Source of the DNA: Turnera subulata
Taxonomy: Eukaryota; Streptophyta; Magnoliopsida; Malpighiales; Passifloraceae
DNA: 64,000 nucleotides
Direction of reading: 5' to 3'
NCBI GenBank assembly: GCA_028386065.3
Contig: JAKUCV010002362.1
Location: 1-64,000 of the forward strand
Part shown: positions 37,006 to 47,284 of the stretch, one piece after another
Position numbering within the stretch: position 1 is the stretch's first letter
Layout of the letters: every line of letters starts with the position of its first letter
The notes under the pieces: generated by a model
Seen by the model: only the letters and a program-made list of their open reading frames with translations
Databases searched by the model: none
What the model was told of the DNA's origin: nothing
Translations under genes and position numbers: made by a program

Positions 37006-37586
37006 TAGACCTGGCAAAACAGGTTTCGACACGACAACACGACACGAACCCGACACGAAATTAGCATGTATAGATCAGAGATTTTCAACCCGTTTAATTA
37101 AAGGGGTTGACCCGACACGACACGAAAATTAGCAGGTCAGGTCGCGGGTTAACCCTCCAACCTGATGGGTACCTATTTATGACCCGATTATATTTAGGGT
37201 CTATACATTTTACTAATTTAATACATGACTTATTTAGTATTTAAGGCCAAAATTATTAAAATTATCCAAAACTATTGTTATATATGATTTTAAATAACAT
37301 TATATCATGATTCTACAATTTATAATTATATTTAATATATAAAAAATCTAATTATATACCTATTTGCTTGAAAAACGTGCAAAATAGGCAAATTCCAAAT
37401 AATTGTGTAGACTTCCTATAGTTAACAGGTAACCCGCGGGTCAACCCGAACCCGACACGATTATAAATGGGTTGACACGACACGACACGATTATTAAACA
37501 GGTTAGGTACGGGTTGAAAAATTAAAACCTGTTTACCTGTTCAACCCGACATGAACTCGACCCGTCAACACGAATTGCGAGGTCTA
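37006..37586. mobile_element. hAT-type MITE with 8-bp target-site duplication
   Basis: Termini TAGACCTGGCAA and TTGCGAGGTCTA are inverted repeats with one mismatch. The 8-bp direct repeat CGTGGAAC flanks the element (36998-37005 and 37587-37594). The subterminal regions are full of CGACACGAC and GGGTTGACCCG-like motifs in both orientations. The interior is AT-rich and non-coding. An 8-bp duplication fits the hAT superfamily. Confidence 0.85.
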
Positions 37587-37594
37587 CGTGGAAC

Positions 37595-38565
37595 CTACGG
37601 AAAGTGAGCTAGTAAAAAATAGTTCCTCTATGGCGATAGAAATTGTAGTGCTTCAAAGTGAATTCTAATCAAAGCAAAGAAATTGTGATAAAAATTGGGG
37701 GTATAAATATAATATTTTTAATTGCGTCATACAAAGATGATTGCCGGGTTGGATTTTCAAAATTGTCCTTCATTTGTGACAAAAAAAGGCGGAAAACAAC
37801 CGACGCTTGAATTATATTCTATGTTTTCGCTTTTTTGTGTTTTTTCGCTTTTATGCGTCCCTATTGTTGTATTTCCTTTTTTTCCTTATATCTGCTATTT
37901 ATTTCCACTTTCTGATGTTCAAAAAAAAAAAAGAACATGAGCTACTTTTATTCAACCTGCATCGTTTTTTAAAGCTGATTGATGTAATGTATGTGTGCCT
38001 TTTTGGCTTTCTTTTTTTTTACCTTGAAAGAGTAAGCATATTTGAGGGACCAAGTTTATGGTAAAAATTTGACGGAAGGATTTAGTATAACGTATTGAAA
38101 AAAAATAGGACTCAAATAGGTGTTTTATGAATTATAAAACTTATTGTTTCTCAAGAAAAAAGAATCGTAAAACTTATTTGAAGATTGACTTGCCGAGAGG
38201 TTATTCCTTTTGCTATGGCACATATTTATTGGTTCAAAGCCAAATTGTCGACAGCCACGCTCAAGGGGACATCAAACTAAGATAATATTGAAGTAACGTT
38301 TAAGCGCTACTAGGATCATAAATACGTCATGCTTCACTCTCGATTTTAAGCAAAGTTCATTAAATTAATGACCCACAATAGATCACTAATAATTATAATT
38401 TGTCGAATATAATGGCGTTTTTTTTTTAAATTTTTTTACTGCAAAAGTCAACTGATCGTTTCTTTTTAAGCAAGCGATTGAAAACGTGGTTGCTTAATCA
38501 TAGATTTCACATTCACATGTTACTGTCACCGTAGATTTATATTGCGCCCGCTAAATCTAATCTGA
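37595..38565. other. AT-rich intergenic sequence
   Basis: No gene, RNA or complete repeat recognised. The open frames at 37722-38064 are low-complexity Phe/Leu-rich artefacts of T-rich DNA. Confidence 0.4.
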
Positions 38566-38598
38566 ACTTTTTTTTTTGAAACTTAGACATCATCACTT

Positions 38599-41500
38599 TC
38601 ATTCATGAAAGGAGGGTGATTCCCTCTCAATGATGTTACAGAAAATGTTTGGCGGGCTAAACGCTCCTATGCCAAGGTTGCAATCATTAATAGCATGTTT
38701 TGCAAGGCAATCAGCTGCCGTGTTAACTTTTCTGTGCACATGCCTTACAGAAAAATGTGGGAAGGTATACAGAAGAGAGATAATATCAGTTATAAGGGCT
38801 TCCACTTCCCAAATCCTCGAAGTCGATTCATCATCGTTCACCACTTCGTGGACCAAAATTTGGCAGTCTGTCTCTACCAAAACATGGTTGCATCCAAGTG
38901 CTGCAGCTCTCGTTAGGCCAATGCGCATACTCCATGCTTCCGCCACTAAGGCTGAGCTGCAAATCCTTCTGCTCTGTACCGTGTCCACTACTTTCCCTTC
39001 GGCATTTCTGATCACCACTCCCAGACCTGCATGACAATGTTGTCCTTTGAATGCTGCATCCGAATTCACCTTATACCATCCTTGTGGTGGAGGAGACCAT
39101 CTTAGCTCCTCTGGTGTGTGTGAGCTCTCCCGTAGAGGGGACTGTCGCTGGCTAGCCAGTTGGTGTGACAGCCTCAGTGCTCTTCTGGCTGTGTCGGCTG
39201 GGTAGATAGACTTGCCACCCATAACAGCACTGTTTCTACTTTTCCATAACTCCCAACATATGTTGGCAGCAAGAACAATGTGCCCTTCATCTTTTGCTTT
39301 CCATTCCTGGGTAATTGTAATCCACCATGATTTGAGGCAAGCAAAAGACAGGTGATCTGTGCGTATTCCCAAAGGTGAGGCGAACCAAGTAGCTCTGGCA
39401 TGCTCGCATCTGAAGAGCATATGCTCCAGGTCCTCATCCTCACTTCCACAAATTCTGCATGTAGGGCTTGGCATGATGTTCCTCCTCTTGAGGTTGGACA
39501 TTGTCGGCAGGGAATTGTTTAGGGTTCTCCACAGATAGTTTGCCACCTTAGGGACCAACCCAAAATTCCACAATTCTTTCCAGTTGATTACCGTGTTGTC
39601 ACCCAATTGTGCATGGTTATTGGCTATTCTCAGTTTGTCAGCACTAAGTATACCATAACCTCCCTTAACAGTGTATTCTCCACGCATATTCCAATGCCAT
39701 ACCAGCCTATCACGTCTGGTGCAAGTTACTGGGATTTTAAGAATTGCCTCAACTTCATTGTTAACAAATAAAGTTCGCAATAGCCTTTCATTCCACCCAG
39801 TACCCGTCTCATTAAGCAACTCCCTCACCTTAAGAAGATCACAGTTGGCAGGTTTTTGAGAGGTGATTTTGAAGTTCTCCACCTCTGGGATCCAAGGATC
39901 CTCCCATATATTGACACTGTTGCCATTCTGAATGTTCCACCTTACCCCTCTGAGCAGTAGCAGTCTAGCTTCCAAGAGGCTTCTCCAAGCCCAAGACGGT
40001 GATCCTCCAAGTGTACCGTTCCAGAATTCGCAAGTAGGAAAGTACACCCCTCTTAGGACCCTTGCCCATAGCGAGGTGGGATTCTCAATCAATCTCCAGG
40101 CTTGCCTTGCAAGCATAGCAACATTAAAAGAGTGTAGATCTTTGAATCCCATGCCCCCCATAGCCTTGGGTAGAGTTAGAGTATTCCAATTCACCCAATG
40201 AACACTCCCATCTTCCTTATTGTGACCCCACCAGAATCTCCTTAATCTCTTGTTAACTTCGTTAATGAAGTTTTTGGGCAGTAAAAAGCATGACATAGCA
40301 TATCCGGGTATTGCTGTGAGGACAGCCTTGATTAGCACCTCTCGCCCTGCTTGCGTTAAAAAGCTCTGCTTCCAGGATTCAGTTTTCTTGTCAATTCGCT
40401 TCAGGAGATAGCTCATAGCTTCAAATTTGGATTTGCCCCATGCTGTAGGCAGGCCCAAGTAGTAGTCTTGTTTATCCGCGACTTTGACGCCCAATACCTC
40501 AGCTACCTGCTTTATGAGAAGGGGAGGCGTGTTCTTCCCAAATACAACGCTTGATTTTTCGAAGTTTACTTCTTGCCCCGACGCCTCACAATACAACTGC
40601 AGAATAGCTTTAAGTTGGTGTGCCTCTTCAGTGCTTGCCCTGCCAAATAATAAAAGATCATCTGCAAAAACAACATGTGAGAGAACTGGGCATGAATTCT
40701 TGATAGCATATCCAGTAATTCTTCCCTGATCTTTTGCTTTTAAGATCATGGCTGATAAGGCTTCAGAAATTAGGATGAAAAGATAGGGGGAAAGGGGATC
40801 CCCCTGTCTTAATCCTCTTGAAGGTTTAAAATTGTTTGTCTTCACTCCATTAACAAGGATATTACAACTAACTGAAGTCACACATTGCATCACCCAATGT
40901 ACCCATCGATCACAAAAGCCCGACTGTCTTAGGACCTGTTCAAGGAAGGGCCACTCCACCCGGTCGTATGCCTTACTCATGTCGATCTTGACTGCCATGT
41001 TGAAGGAGGAACTCGATCTTGCAAGCCTCAGCCCATGGTAGACTTCATATGCAATAAGAATATTATCTTGAATGTTCCTGCCTGAGACAAATGCAGCCTG
41101 TTCTTCAGAGATTATTCCTCCCAAAAGCGGTTTCAGCCTGTTCACCAAAATCTTAGAGATCACCTTATAGATGAAGTTACACAGACCAATTGGTCTGTAT
41201 TGAGAGATGTTCTCTGATTGTTGTGTTTTAGGGATTAAGGCAATGTCAGTTTCGTTGAACTTCTTGAGGAGAAATCCTGTTTGGAAAAAACTTTTTACGG
41301 CCTCAGTAAGCTCCTCTTTCAATACTTCCCAGCTTTCATGGTAAAAGATGCCTGAGAAGCCATCCGGGCCTGGTGCTTTGAGCCTGTCCAGTTGGAAGAC
41401 AGCCTGCCTTACTTCAGCATTAGTTACCACCCTTGTGAGTTTTTCATTCATTGCATTAGTTATGCGACGATCAATGAAGCTCACTACATTCATCATGTTA

Positions 41501-42714
41501 GTCCCTGACCCCCTTGCAGTGTAGAGGTCTGAGAAAAATTTTAGGACATGATTCTCAATAGCTCTTTCTTCTTTTAGCCATCTTCCTCTGCTGTCTTTTA
41601 GGCAGAGAATTTGATTCCACTGTCTCCTACGTATGGCTGTGAGGTGGAAGAACCTCGTATTACGATCACCATGCCTCAGCCATTTGATACGCGATCGTTG
41701 TAGCCAATACAGCTCCTCTTTCTTCCATACCCGGTCAAGTTTCTGCAGGAGCTCATCTTCCTCTTTCCGAATATCAACCGAGTAAGGTTGAGCCTGTACA
41801 TCCTCCAGCTGGCCAATAAGGTCTTCAATTTCCTGAGAATTGCTTTTTAGTGACTGGCGACTCCATCTTGCTAGGGCTGTACGACTCAACTTCAGTTTCT
41901 GGTAGACCACAAACATTCTTGAGCCTCTTACGTTGTGGTTCCAGGCAGTGTTTATTACTTCCCTACTCTCCTTTTCCTCCAACCACTGAGCTTCGAACTT
42001 GAAGTTATTCCGTCTTCTTCGCGACCAGACACACAATTTCAAAACTAATGGACGATGATCTGACCCTAGTAGGGCTTCATGGTATACCTGTGCCTTGTCA
42101 AAAAGAGTCCTCCAAGCCGAGTTGGCCACTGTCCTGTCCAGTCTTTCTTTAATAGCCCTGTTGGTCCAGGTGAACCCCTGTCCGTTGAAACCCAAGTCCA
42201 TCAGCTCACAATCATTAAGGAGTTCCTGCATCAGACGACATTGTATCCACTTCACTGGTCTACCGCCACTCTTCTCATCCACATCACCGAGCAGGTTGAA
42301 GTCACCCATTAGCACCCATGGGTCGTCATTCTGCCGCCTCAGTTCTTTTAGTGCCCTCACAAAGTTTCCTCGGTGATTTCTTCGTGGTTCACCATAGACA
42401 AAAGTAATATGCCAACTGTTTCCTCCAATCGCACCTCGAACAGCCAGATCAAAAAAATTCCTACACTTGGATAGAATCTGAATCAAAAAGTTGCCTCTCC
42501 ACCAAAGGGCCAACCCCCCCGATTGTCCCCTTGGTGCAACATAGTCAGCGTGCGTGAAACCAAGTCTCCTGCGTAAACCTTCAATATAGTCTTCCTCTTG
42601 TTTAGTTTCAGAGAGGAATACTATTTCTGGGCGATATCTCCTATTGAGCCTCTTCAAGGCCCGAACTGTCGCGGCTTGCCCGAGACCGCGGCAGTTCCAT
42701 GCGATAATACTCAT
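38599..42714 (-). CDS. LINE ORF2 protein: endonuclease, reverse transcriptase, RNase H
   Basis: A single open frame of 1,371 residues without stops or frameshifts. The APE-type endonuclease covers about 1-225 (WNCRG at 6, SETK at 35, GDFN at 137, SDHRP at 218). The reverse transcriptase covers about 445-760 (PGPDGF near 449, IPKT near 495, KIDMSKAYDRV near 576, RQGDPLSPYLF near 636, catalytic FADD near 683). A zinc-binding RT-associated domain with CRICG...HMLFRC lies near 1100. An RNase H domain occupies the last 160 residues (NSDAAFKG, then VAEAW and ETDC, then HVHRKVNTAADCLAKHA). It would nick target DNA and copy its own RNA by target-primed reverse transcription. The uninterrupted frame implies a young insertion. 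Confidence 0.95.
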   Translation of the reverse strand: MSIIAWNCRGLGQAATVRALKRLNRRYRPEIVFLSETKQEEDYIEGLRRRLGFTHADYVAPRGQSGGLALWWRGNFLIQILSKCRNFFDLAVRGAIGGNSWHITFVYGEPRRNHRGNFVRALKELRRQNDDPWVLMGDFNLLGDVDEKSGGRPVKWIQCRLMQELLNDCELMDLGFNGQGFTWTNRAIKERLDRTVANSAWRTLFDKAQVYHEALLGSDHRPLVLKLCVWSRRRRNNFKFEAQWLEEKESREVINTAWNHNVRGSRMFVVYQKLKLSRTALARWSRQSLKSNSQEIEDLIGQLEDVQAQPYSVDIRKEEDELLQKLDRVWKKEELYWLQRSRIKWLRHGDRNTRFFHLTAIRRRQWNQILCLKDSRGRWLKEERAIENHVLKFFSDLYTARGSGTNMMNVVSFIDRRITNAMNEKLTRVVTNAEVRQAVFQLDRLKAPGPDGFSGIFYHESWEVLKEELTEAVKSFFQTGFLLKKFNETDIALIPKTQQSENISQYRPIGLCNFIYKVISKILVNRLKPLLGGIISEEQAAFVSGRNIQDNILIAYEVYHGLRLARSSSSFNMAVKIDMSKAYDRVEWPFLEQVLRQSGFCDRWVHWVMQCVTSVSCNILVNGVKTNNFKPSRGLRQGDPLSPYLFILISEALSAMILKAKDQGRITGYAIKNSCPVLSHVVFADDLLLFGRASTEEAHQLKAILQLYCEASGQEVNFEKSSVVFGKNTPPLLIKQVAEVLGVKVADKQDYYLGLPTAWGKSKFEAMSYLLKRIDKKTESWKQSFLTQAGREVLIKAVLTAIPGYAMSCFLLPKNFINEVNKRLRRFWWGHNKEDGSVHWVNWNTLTLPKAMGGMGFKDLHSFNVAMLARQAWRLIENPTSLWARVLRGVYFPTCEFWNGTLGGSPSWAWRSLLEARLLLLRGVRWNIQNGNSVNIWEDPWIPEVENFKITSQKPANCDLLKVRELLNETGTGWNERLLRTLFVNNEVEAILKIPVTCTRRDRLVWHWNMRGEYTVKGGYGILSADKLRIANNHAQLGDNTVINWKELWNFGLVPKVANYLWRTLNNSLPTMSNLKRRNIMPSPTCRICGSEDEDLEHMLFRCEHARATWFASPLGIRTDHLSFACLKSWWITITQEWKAKDEGHIVLAANICWELWKSRNSAVMGGKSIYPADTARRALRLSHQLASQRQSPLRESSHTPEELRWSPPPQGWYKVNSDAAFKGQHCHAGLGVVIRNAEGKVVDTVQSRRICSSALVAEAWSMRIGLTRAAALGCNHVLVETDCQILVHEVVNDDESTSRIWEVEALITDIISLLYTFPHFSVRHVHRKVNTAADCLAKHAINDCNLGIGAFSPPNIFCNIIERESPSFHE

Positions 42715-43060
42715 TTATCCACGTGTGGCTGTTGGCCAGCCACCACCGCCATCTGTTCAGGATTCAAGGAGGGTGTACTTTGGTTTTGCACAGCAACAGA
42801 CTGTTGAGAGACTTCTTGCGTTTCTGTCATCCTCGGGGGTGGGGGGGAGGAAGTGGCAGAACTTCGTGTACTTCTTCTACGAGCTTGCTGCTTCAAGGAT
42901 AACCTTGGAGAGCTTGCAGAGCTTACATCAGTTGTAAACAGATGTGTGATATTCATATCAGTAGGGACATGTTCGGACTTCATAGGGTGTATATTATGTT
43001 CTGGGGGTGTAGAGGTTAGTGGGTCATAACTGTTATGGGTGGAAGACCCGAAGTCACATA
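42711..43060 (-). pseudogene. C-terminal remnant of LINE ORF1
   Basis: A frame upstream of and overlapping ORF2 (ATGA overlap) is open from about 43,055 on minus, including ICDFGSSTHNSYDP and MKSEHVPTDMN, and ends HVDK-stop at 42711-42713. It is proline-, serine- and glutamine-rich, as in the C-terminal region of plant LINE ORF1 proteins after the zinc knuckle. The RNA-binding and CCHC parts are missing because of 5' truncation, so it is not expected to function. Confidence 0.6.
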
Positions 43061-43100
43061 TTTTTATTTTTTTTCAAAAATGAAAGTCTTATTGATTTTT
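43060..43100 (-). repeat. Short LINE-like 3' tail
   Basis: On minus this reads CAATAAGACTTTCATTTTTG followed by an A run, which is the usual 3' end of plant LINEs. It may be a separate tiny insertion next to the larger LINE. Confidence 0.35.
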
Positions 43101-43207
43101 TCAGTTAAGCGTTAACAACAGTTCAAAACGCAGCGTTTCACATCTCCAAGCTATCCATTCCTCTCCTCTCCTCTTCCCTCATAGCAAGACAACACCACGT
43201 ACAGTTG

Positions 43208-44283
43208 ATGAGCACAAAACGTTTGGACACCATGAATTCACTGGCCTCAACCTCTTTCTGCAACTGTCATATTTCGAGGTTAGCCTTAAGACCCACAAGT
43301 GTTGGATACAGATTACCTAGGATCCAGTTACCCAGCAAGAGCTTGAAACTACGAGCCAGCAATGCAAATGAAGTGGATGCACAGACAGTGGATAAGGAGC
43401 CCCAAGAGGAGACTAAGCTTGAAGAAAGAAATGAAACAATCCAGGCATCCACTTCATCCACTGCTAATCCTGCTCTAGACAAAGACCTCAAAAAGGTATA
43501 TTCTTGATCATGTTTGCACCACATGAATGCTTTGACGATGATGATGATTATATATGGGATTGATGGTCAAATATGCTTGGTTTTCTTGCACAAATAGGTT
43601 GTTCAAAAGACTGCCGCCACCTTTGCACCGAGGGCTTCCACAGCTACCAGGAATCCTGCTGTGCCTGGAACTACTTTGTATACGGTTTTTGAGGTTCAAG
43701 GGTATGTGTCAATGTTGTTGGGTGGAGCACTTTCTTACAATCTTATCTTCCCATCTAATGAGCCAGACATATGGAGATTGATGGGAATGTGGTCCATTTG
43801 GATGTTCAGTGAGTTATCTATGCTTCTCCCCTTATTTCAATGGGATATTCATTAATAGTTTACCTGCGCCATGTTTCACCTTCAGATTTATCTCGGATTA
43901 CAATCTTTAGTTAGTTTAATCTTTGTGGCATGATAATCTGATATCTGTCCTTTGCAGCGATTCCTTCCCTGCGTGCCCGAGACTGCTCCAAGAACGAGAA
44001 AGAGGCTCTTAACTATCTGTTTCTCCTCATTCCTTTGCTTAATGTAATAATTCCGTTCTTCTTGAAGTCCTTTGCAGTTGTATGGTCTGCAGATACCGTA
44101 GCCTTCTTTGCTTTGTATGCATGGAAGGTATGTTGTCTTCCCTCCATTTTCTGATAAGCTAGAAGGCATGTTTTGTATTTTTTTCTTTCAATAACTGCAA
44201 AATTCTACTATATACCGCTACTTGGATTGGATAGTTACAGTTTCACAATTCTGCAGATGGGATGGCCACAAAAAACAGACTAA
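43208..44283 (+). CDS. Conserved plastid-type membrane protein of unknown function
   Basis: Four exons (43208-43495, 43598-43808, 43958-44127, 44257-44283) with GT-AG introns give 231 residues. A second ATG at 43232 (MNSLASTSFCN) would give a more typical transit peptide and may be the true start. The N-terminal 95 residues are Ser/Thr- and Lys/Arg-rich with few acidic residues at first, like a chloroplast transit peptide, then acidic. The conserved core from TTLYTVFEVQGY has three or four hydrophobic segments (GYVSMLLGGALSYNLIF, DIWRLMGMWSIWMF, NYLFLLIPLLNVIIPFF, DTVAFFALYAW) and ends WPQKTD. I know similar plant proteins annotated as plastid membrane proteins but give no symbol or function. 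It converges on RUG2. Confidence 0.8.
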
Positions 44284-45724
44284 GGATTCAATCCTTTCGC
44301 AGTGGTAATTGGACGAAGAGGAAGATCGAGGGTTGGTTTCAAGTAGTTGTCAATCTTATACTCAACCGCCTGGTGAGATATATTATAAACCAATCTTAAT
44401 GCTCCTAATAGCTACAAATTACAACTCCAAAGAGCAGGTGGCTTGAGATGAGAGGTAGCGGCTCCATGGAGGCGGTGGAGCAAGAAACTTCGATATTAAT
44501 TAATGTGACAGAAATTCCTATATTGATGGCTAGAGACTATTGGTCTTTATAGTTTGGGATTTATTTCCACTGGGAAAGATCAACCTGTAAAAAAAATGTT
44601 CTATTTTTTGGAACACAATGATTAACATCAAGAATATGGAATTTGTAAATGGGAGATGAGAAGTATGTTATTTGGTTTCTTCTTCTTTGTCTTTCTAGTC
44701 TATATGGGGGCTGAAAATTCCGCCAAGCGGAGAGGATTGCACAAGGTCATCCGACCTAATTACCACTGTTTGCCTTCGTGTTATGCTATTTGGTATGGAC
44801 TGAGTGGATGAGAAATTGATGCGCTATTGAAAAATACATTACTGATGAGCAAACCGTGTAATGCTGGCAGTATTGCTGCTGCTACCGGTGCACTGGTTGT
44901 GCTAGATGGCGCAGTAATGATGGCTTTTGATATTTATTTTGATGGTGGCCCATAGAGTTGTGGTAATTGATGCAAATGAAATGATTCATATAACGAAGCC
45001 TAGCGGCAGTGTAAAAGAGAAAGGGTTGTGATGATGGTCATTTGGTCTGCCAGTATGGCAAAACAGAAGAGAGAATTCGTCGTTGTTGGTAGAGTGGACA
45101 GCACCATCAGAAATGTGACGTTTATGGTTCATCCAAGTCTATCAACAGGGAGTCCTATGAAGGTAAATAACTAAAGCTAGAAAATAAAGGTTTGCTCTAT
45201 TCCGCTCAACTGATTCATAGAAGGGCAAAATCACAAATGGAGACGGGCAAACACTATAATACAAATTCAATACTTCTTGAGTCACAAGCTTGAAGATGTT
45301 CCTTTTACTCCGTACAAGCGCAACAAGGTGGACCTTTCGGTCGGAATGGAAGTGGTATTACAAAGTGAAAGTTGTAATGACATTGCGTTATCTATTTGCA
45401 CCTATTCAGGATTCCTCTGCACTCCCAAAGCCAAAAATTCCAATGCAACTCAAATCAGTCCCCATTCCAATGGTGTACAGCTGAAAAGAAAAGAAGTTCA
45501 ATCTAGTAAATGCTTCGCAGTAACACATGAAACCTGCTACAAATATAAACCACAAGAAATTCCAGTGACCAGCAAAAACAATAGACCCAACAATCCCATA
45601 AAACATTTCACATCAAATGCTTACCATTTCATTCATATATACTCTACACGGTGTAAAGATCCACTACAGCAAAGTGAAGAAGATTCTCAACTGCTTGCCA
45701 CTTTATAAAACAGACACATTGTTC
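44284..45724. other. Intergenic region between convergent genes
   Basis: 3' UTRs of the plastid membrane protein gene (+) and RUG2 (-). The 143-codon plus frame at 45277-45708 has no domain and lies antisense to the expected RUG2 3' UTR, so I do not call it. Confidence 0.45.
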
Positions 45725-47284
45725 TTATACATTATCATCTTCACTGTCATCCTCATACTCAGAAGCAGAGTCATCACTCCTCGGTTCCATTAAAGAATTC
45801 ATGTCAAATGATGGCATTTCCATCTCCTCCATGTCAATAGTGTCATACTCCATTCGCTGTTCAAACCTCTCGTCGGAGCAATTAAGAAGCCATGACAGTG
45901 AACATTTCAACCCCTTCAGTCCAACTCTTCTATGTCTTGGTTTTATAGTAGACTCAAGACCATACGTAAAGAATGCAGGGAAAATAACCAAATCATCCAA
46001 AGGTCTTTCCATCCCCCTTTGGAAGTAGTCAAAGCTAAGTTTCATAATGTCAATATTGAGGGCAAGCAACTGGGGACACCCCACAACCATCGTCCGCACT
46101 TGCTGCAAGGAGAACCCACAATCCTTGAGGAACTCCACGTGTTTCACGATAGCCTTCCTCCCAAGGCTTACGATCTGTGGCATCTTCTCAACAACTCTGC
46201 CAAAATCATCAGGACTCAAATCAATTACTGCATCAAGTAAAGACTGTTGACCAAGAAGCTTTGTTTTCAGATCAGCTCCTAAAAGTTCAGGATACTGTGC
46301 TACTACGGAAGGAAGTGATTCTTCTCGTATATTGAACTCCAACAGGGATTCAACATTGGGTTTCACCCTGTCCTCTAGTCCAAACCCAAGGAAGTGAGGG
46401 TGCGTCTCTATCAATCTGGCTACAGCTAGTCTAGGTATACCTAAGCTTTCAAGATACTCCACAAAGGGCTTGATCACACGACCAACTCGCATTCCAAGAA
46501 TCTCAGGGTTTCTAGTTAAAATCTGGCCGATTGCCCTCCTTGCCACACCAATCCCAACCAAATAAGCCACTGAAGTGCTCATGGTCCCCTCAAGCTTGAA
46601 CCCCAGAACTTCCGGATACCTCTCAAGCACCCGAGGAATAGCATTGGGCTTGATATCCATCCCCTGAAGATACTTAACCACAGGAGCAAGGTCTACAACC
46701 ACACTCGCATGCAGGACTTGTGGATATCTTCTCAAGAACTCAGTGAAAGTGGACTTCCTAACACCCAATTTTCCAAGATAGTCAAGCACGGGAATCATAT
46801 TCTTTTTCACACTGCAACCAAGAATAAGCGGGTAGTTGTTAATGTCCTCAATTGTGACACCCAATTTATGAAGGAAATCCACCCTTTCCCTCATAACCTC
46901 AACTGTCACAGGAAGCTCCAGCCCATCAAGTTCATCCGGGACAATCCCGAGTCCCCGAAGAAACTCGTAGACTCTGGCCCGATTCTCCTCCTTCTCGTTT
47001 TTCATAGATAGCAAACTAGGACGATTATACAGGGATGAGGAACCTCCTTGCTTCCGACCTAATCGAACATTGTCTCTCTTGGACACCGATGAATCCACAG
47101 AACTAACAGCATTCGTTCTCTCAGCAACAGAATGCCGATACTTTGCAATCAGTCCAATCCTTTGCACATGGTTAAGAGATGGAACAGAACCCAAATGAAG
47201 TTTACGAAATACAAGAGCAGGTAAATCCGGATGGACAAGCAAAAGACTTGGTCTTGTAATCCCAGCACAGTATCCAATCTTCAT
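45725..47284 (-). CDS. RUG2: mTERF family protein RUG2/mTERF4 (BSM)
   Basis: A single coding exon of 519 residues (Arabidopsis RUG2 is 541). mTERF proteins bind organellar nucleic acids. RUG2/BSM acts in chloroplasts and mitochondria, where it affects transcript levels and group II intron splicing. The first 60 or so residues resemble an organelle transit peptide (MKIGYCAGITRPSLLLVHPD). After YEFLRGLGIVPDELDGLELP come about eight mTERF repeats, each with a pattern like RYPEVLGFKLE, NPEILGMRV or YPELLGADL. A conserved FPAFFTYGLE motif precedes an acidic tail (SEYEDDSEDDNV). I chose the ATG at 47284 over the longer open frame because a TAACAG acceptor lies just upstream of it, implying a 5' UTR intron, and because MKIGYC aligns with the family start. 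It is divergent from ABP1, 1.09 kb away. Confidence 0.95.
   Translation of the reverse strand: MKIGYCAGITRPSLLLVHPDLPALVFRKLHLGSVPSLNHVQRIGLIAKYRHSVAERTNAVSSVDSSVSKRDNVRLGRKQGGSSSLYNRPSLLSMKNEKEENRARVYEFLRGLGIVPDELDGLELPVTVEVMRERVDFLHKLGVTIEDINNYPLILGCSVKKNMIPVLDYLGKLGVRKSTFTEFLRRYPQVLHASVVVDLAPVVKYLQGMDIKPNAIPRVLERYPEVLGFKLEGTMSTSVAYLVGIGVARRAIGQILTRNPEILGMRVGRVIKPFVEYLESLGIPRLAVARLIETHPHFLGFGLEDRVKPNVESLLEFNIREESLPSVVAQYPELLGADLKTKLLGQQSLLDAVIDLSPDDFGRVVEKMPQIVSLGRKAIVKHVEFLKDCGFSLQQVRTMVVGCPQLLALNIDIMKLSFDYFQRGMERPLDDLVIFPAFFTYGLESTIKPRHRRVGLKGLKCSLSWLLNCSDERFEQRMEYDTIDMEEMEMPSFDMNSLMEPRSDDSASEYEDDSEDDNV

Larger units (their letters stand above)
38566..43060 (-). mobile_element. L1-type LINE retrotransposon, 5'-truncated, with intact ORF2
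   Basis: On minus it runs from about 43,060 (truncated inside ORF1) through ORF1, which ends in HVDK, then ORF2, and on to a short 3' UTR and a poly(A) tail (T run at about 38,567-38,577 on plus). ORF1 and ORF2 overlap by ATGA at 42711-42714. I could not find the target-site duplication by eye. The left end of the element lies about 150 bp upstream of the next gene's ATG. Confidence 0.85.

Noticed and set aside
45277..45708. 143-codon plus-strand frame
   Set aside because: No recognisable domain and antisense to the probable RUG2 3' UTR.
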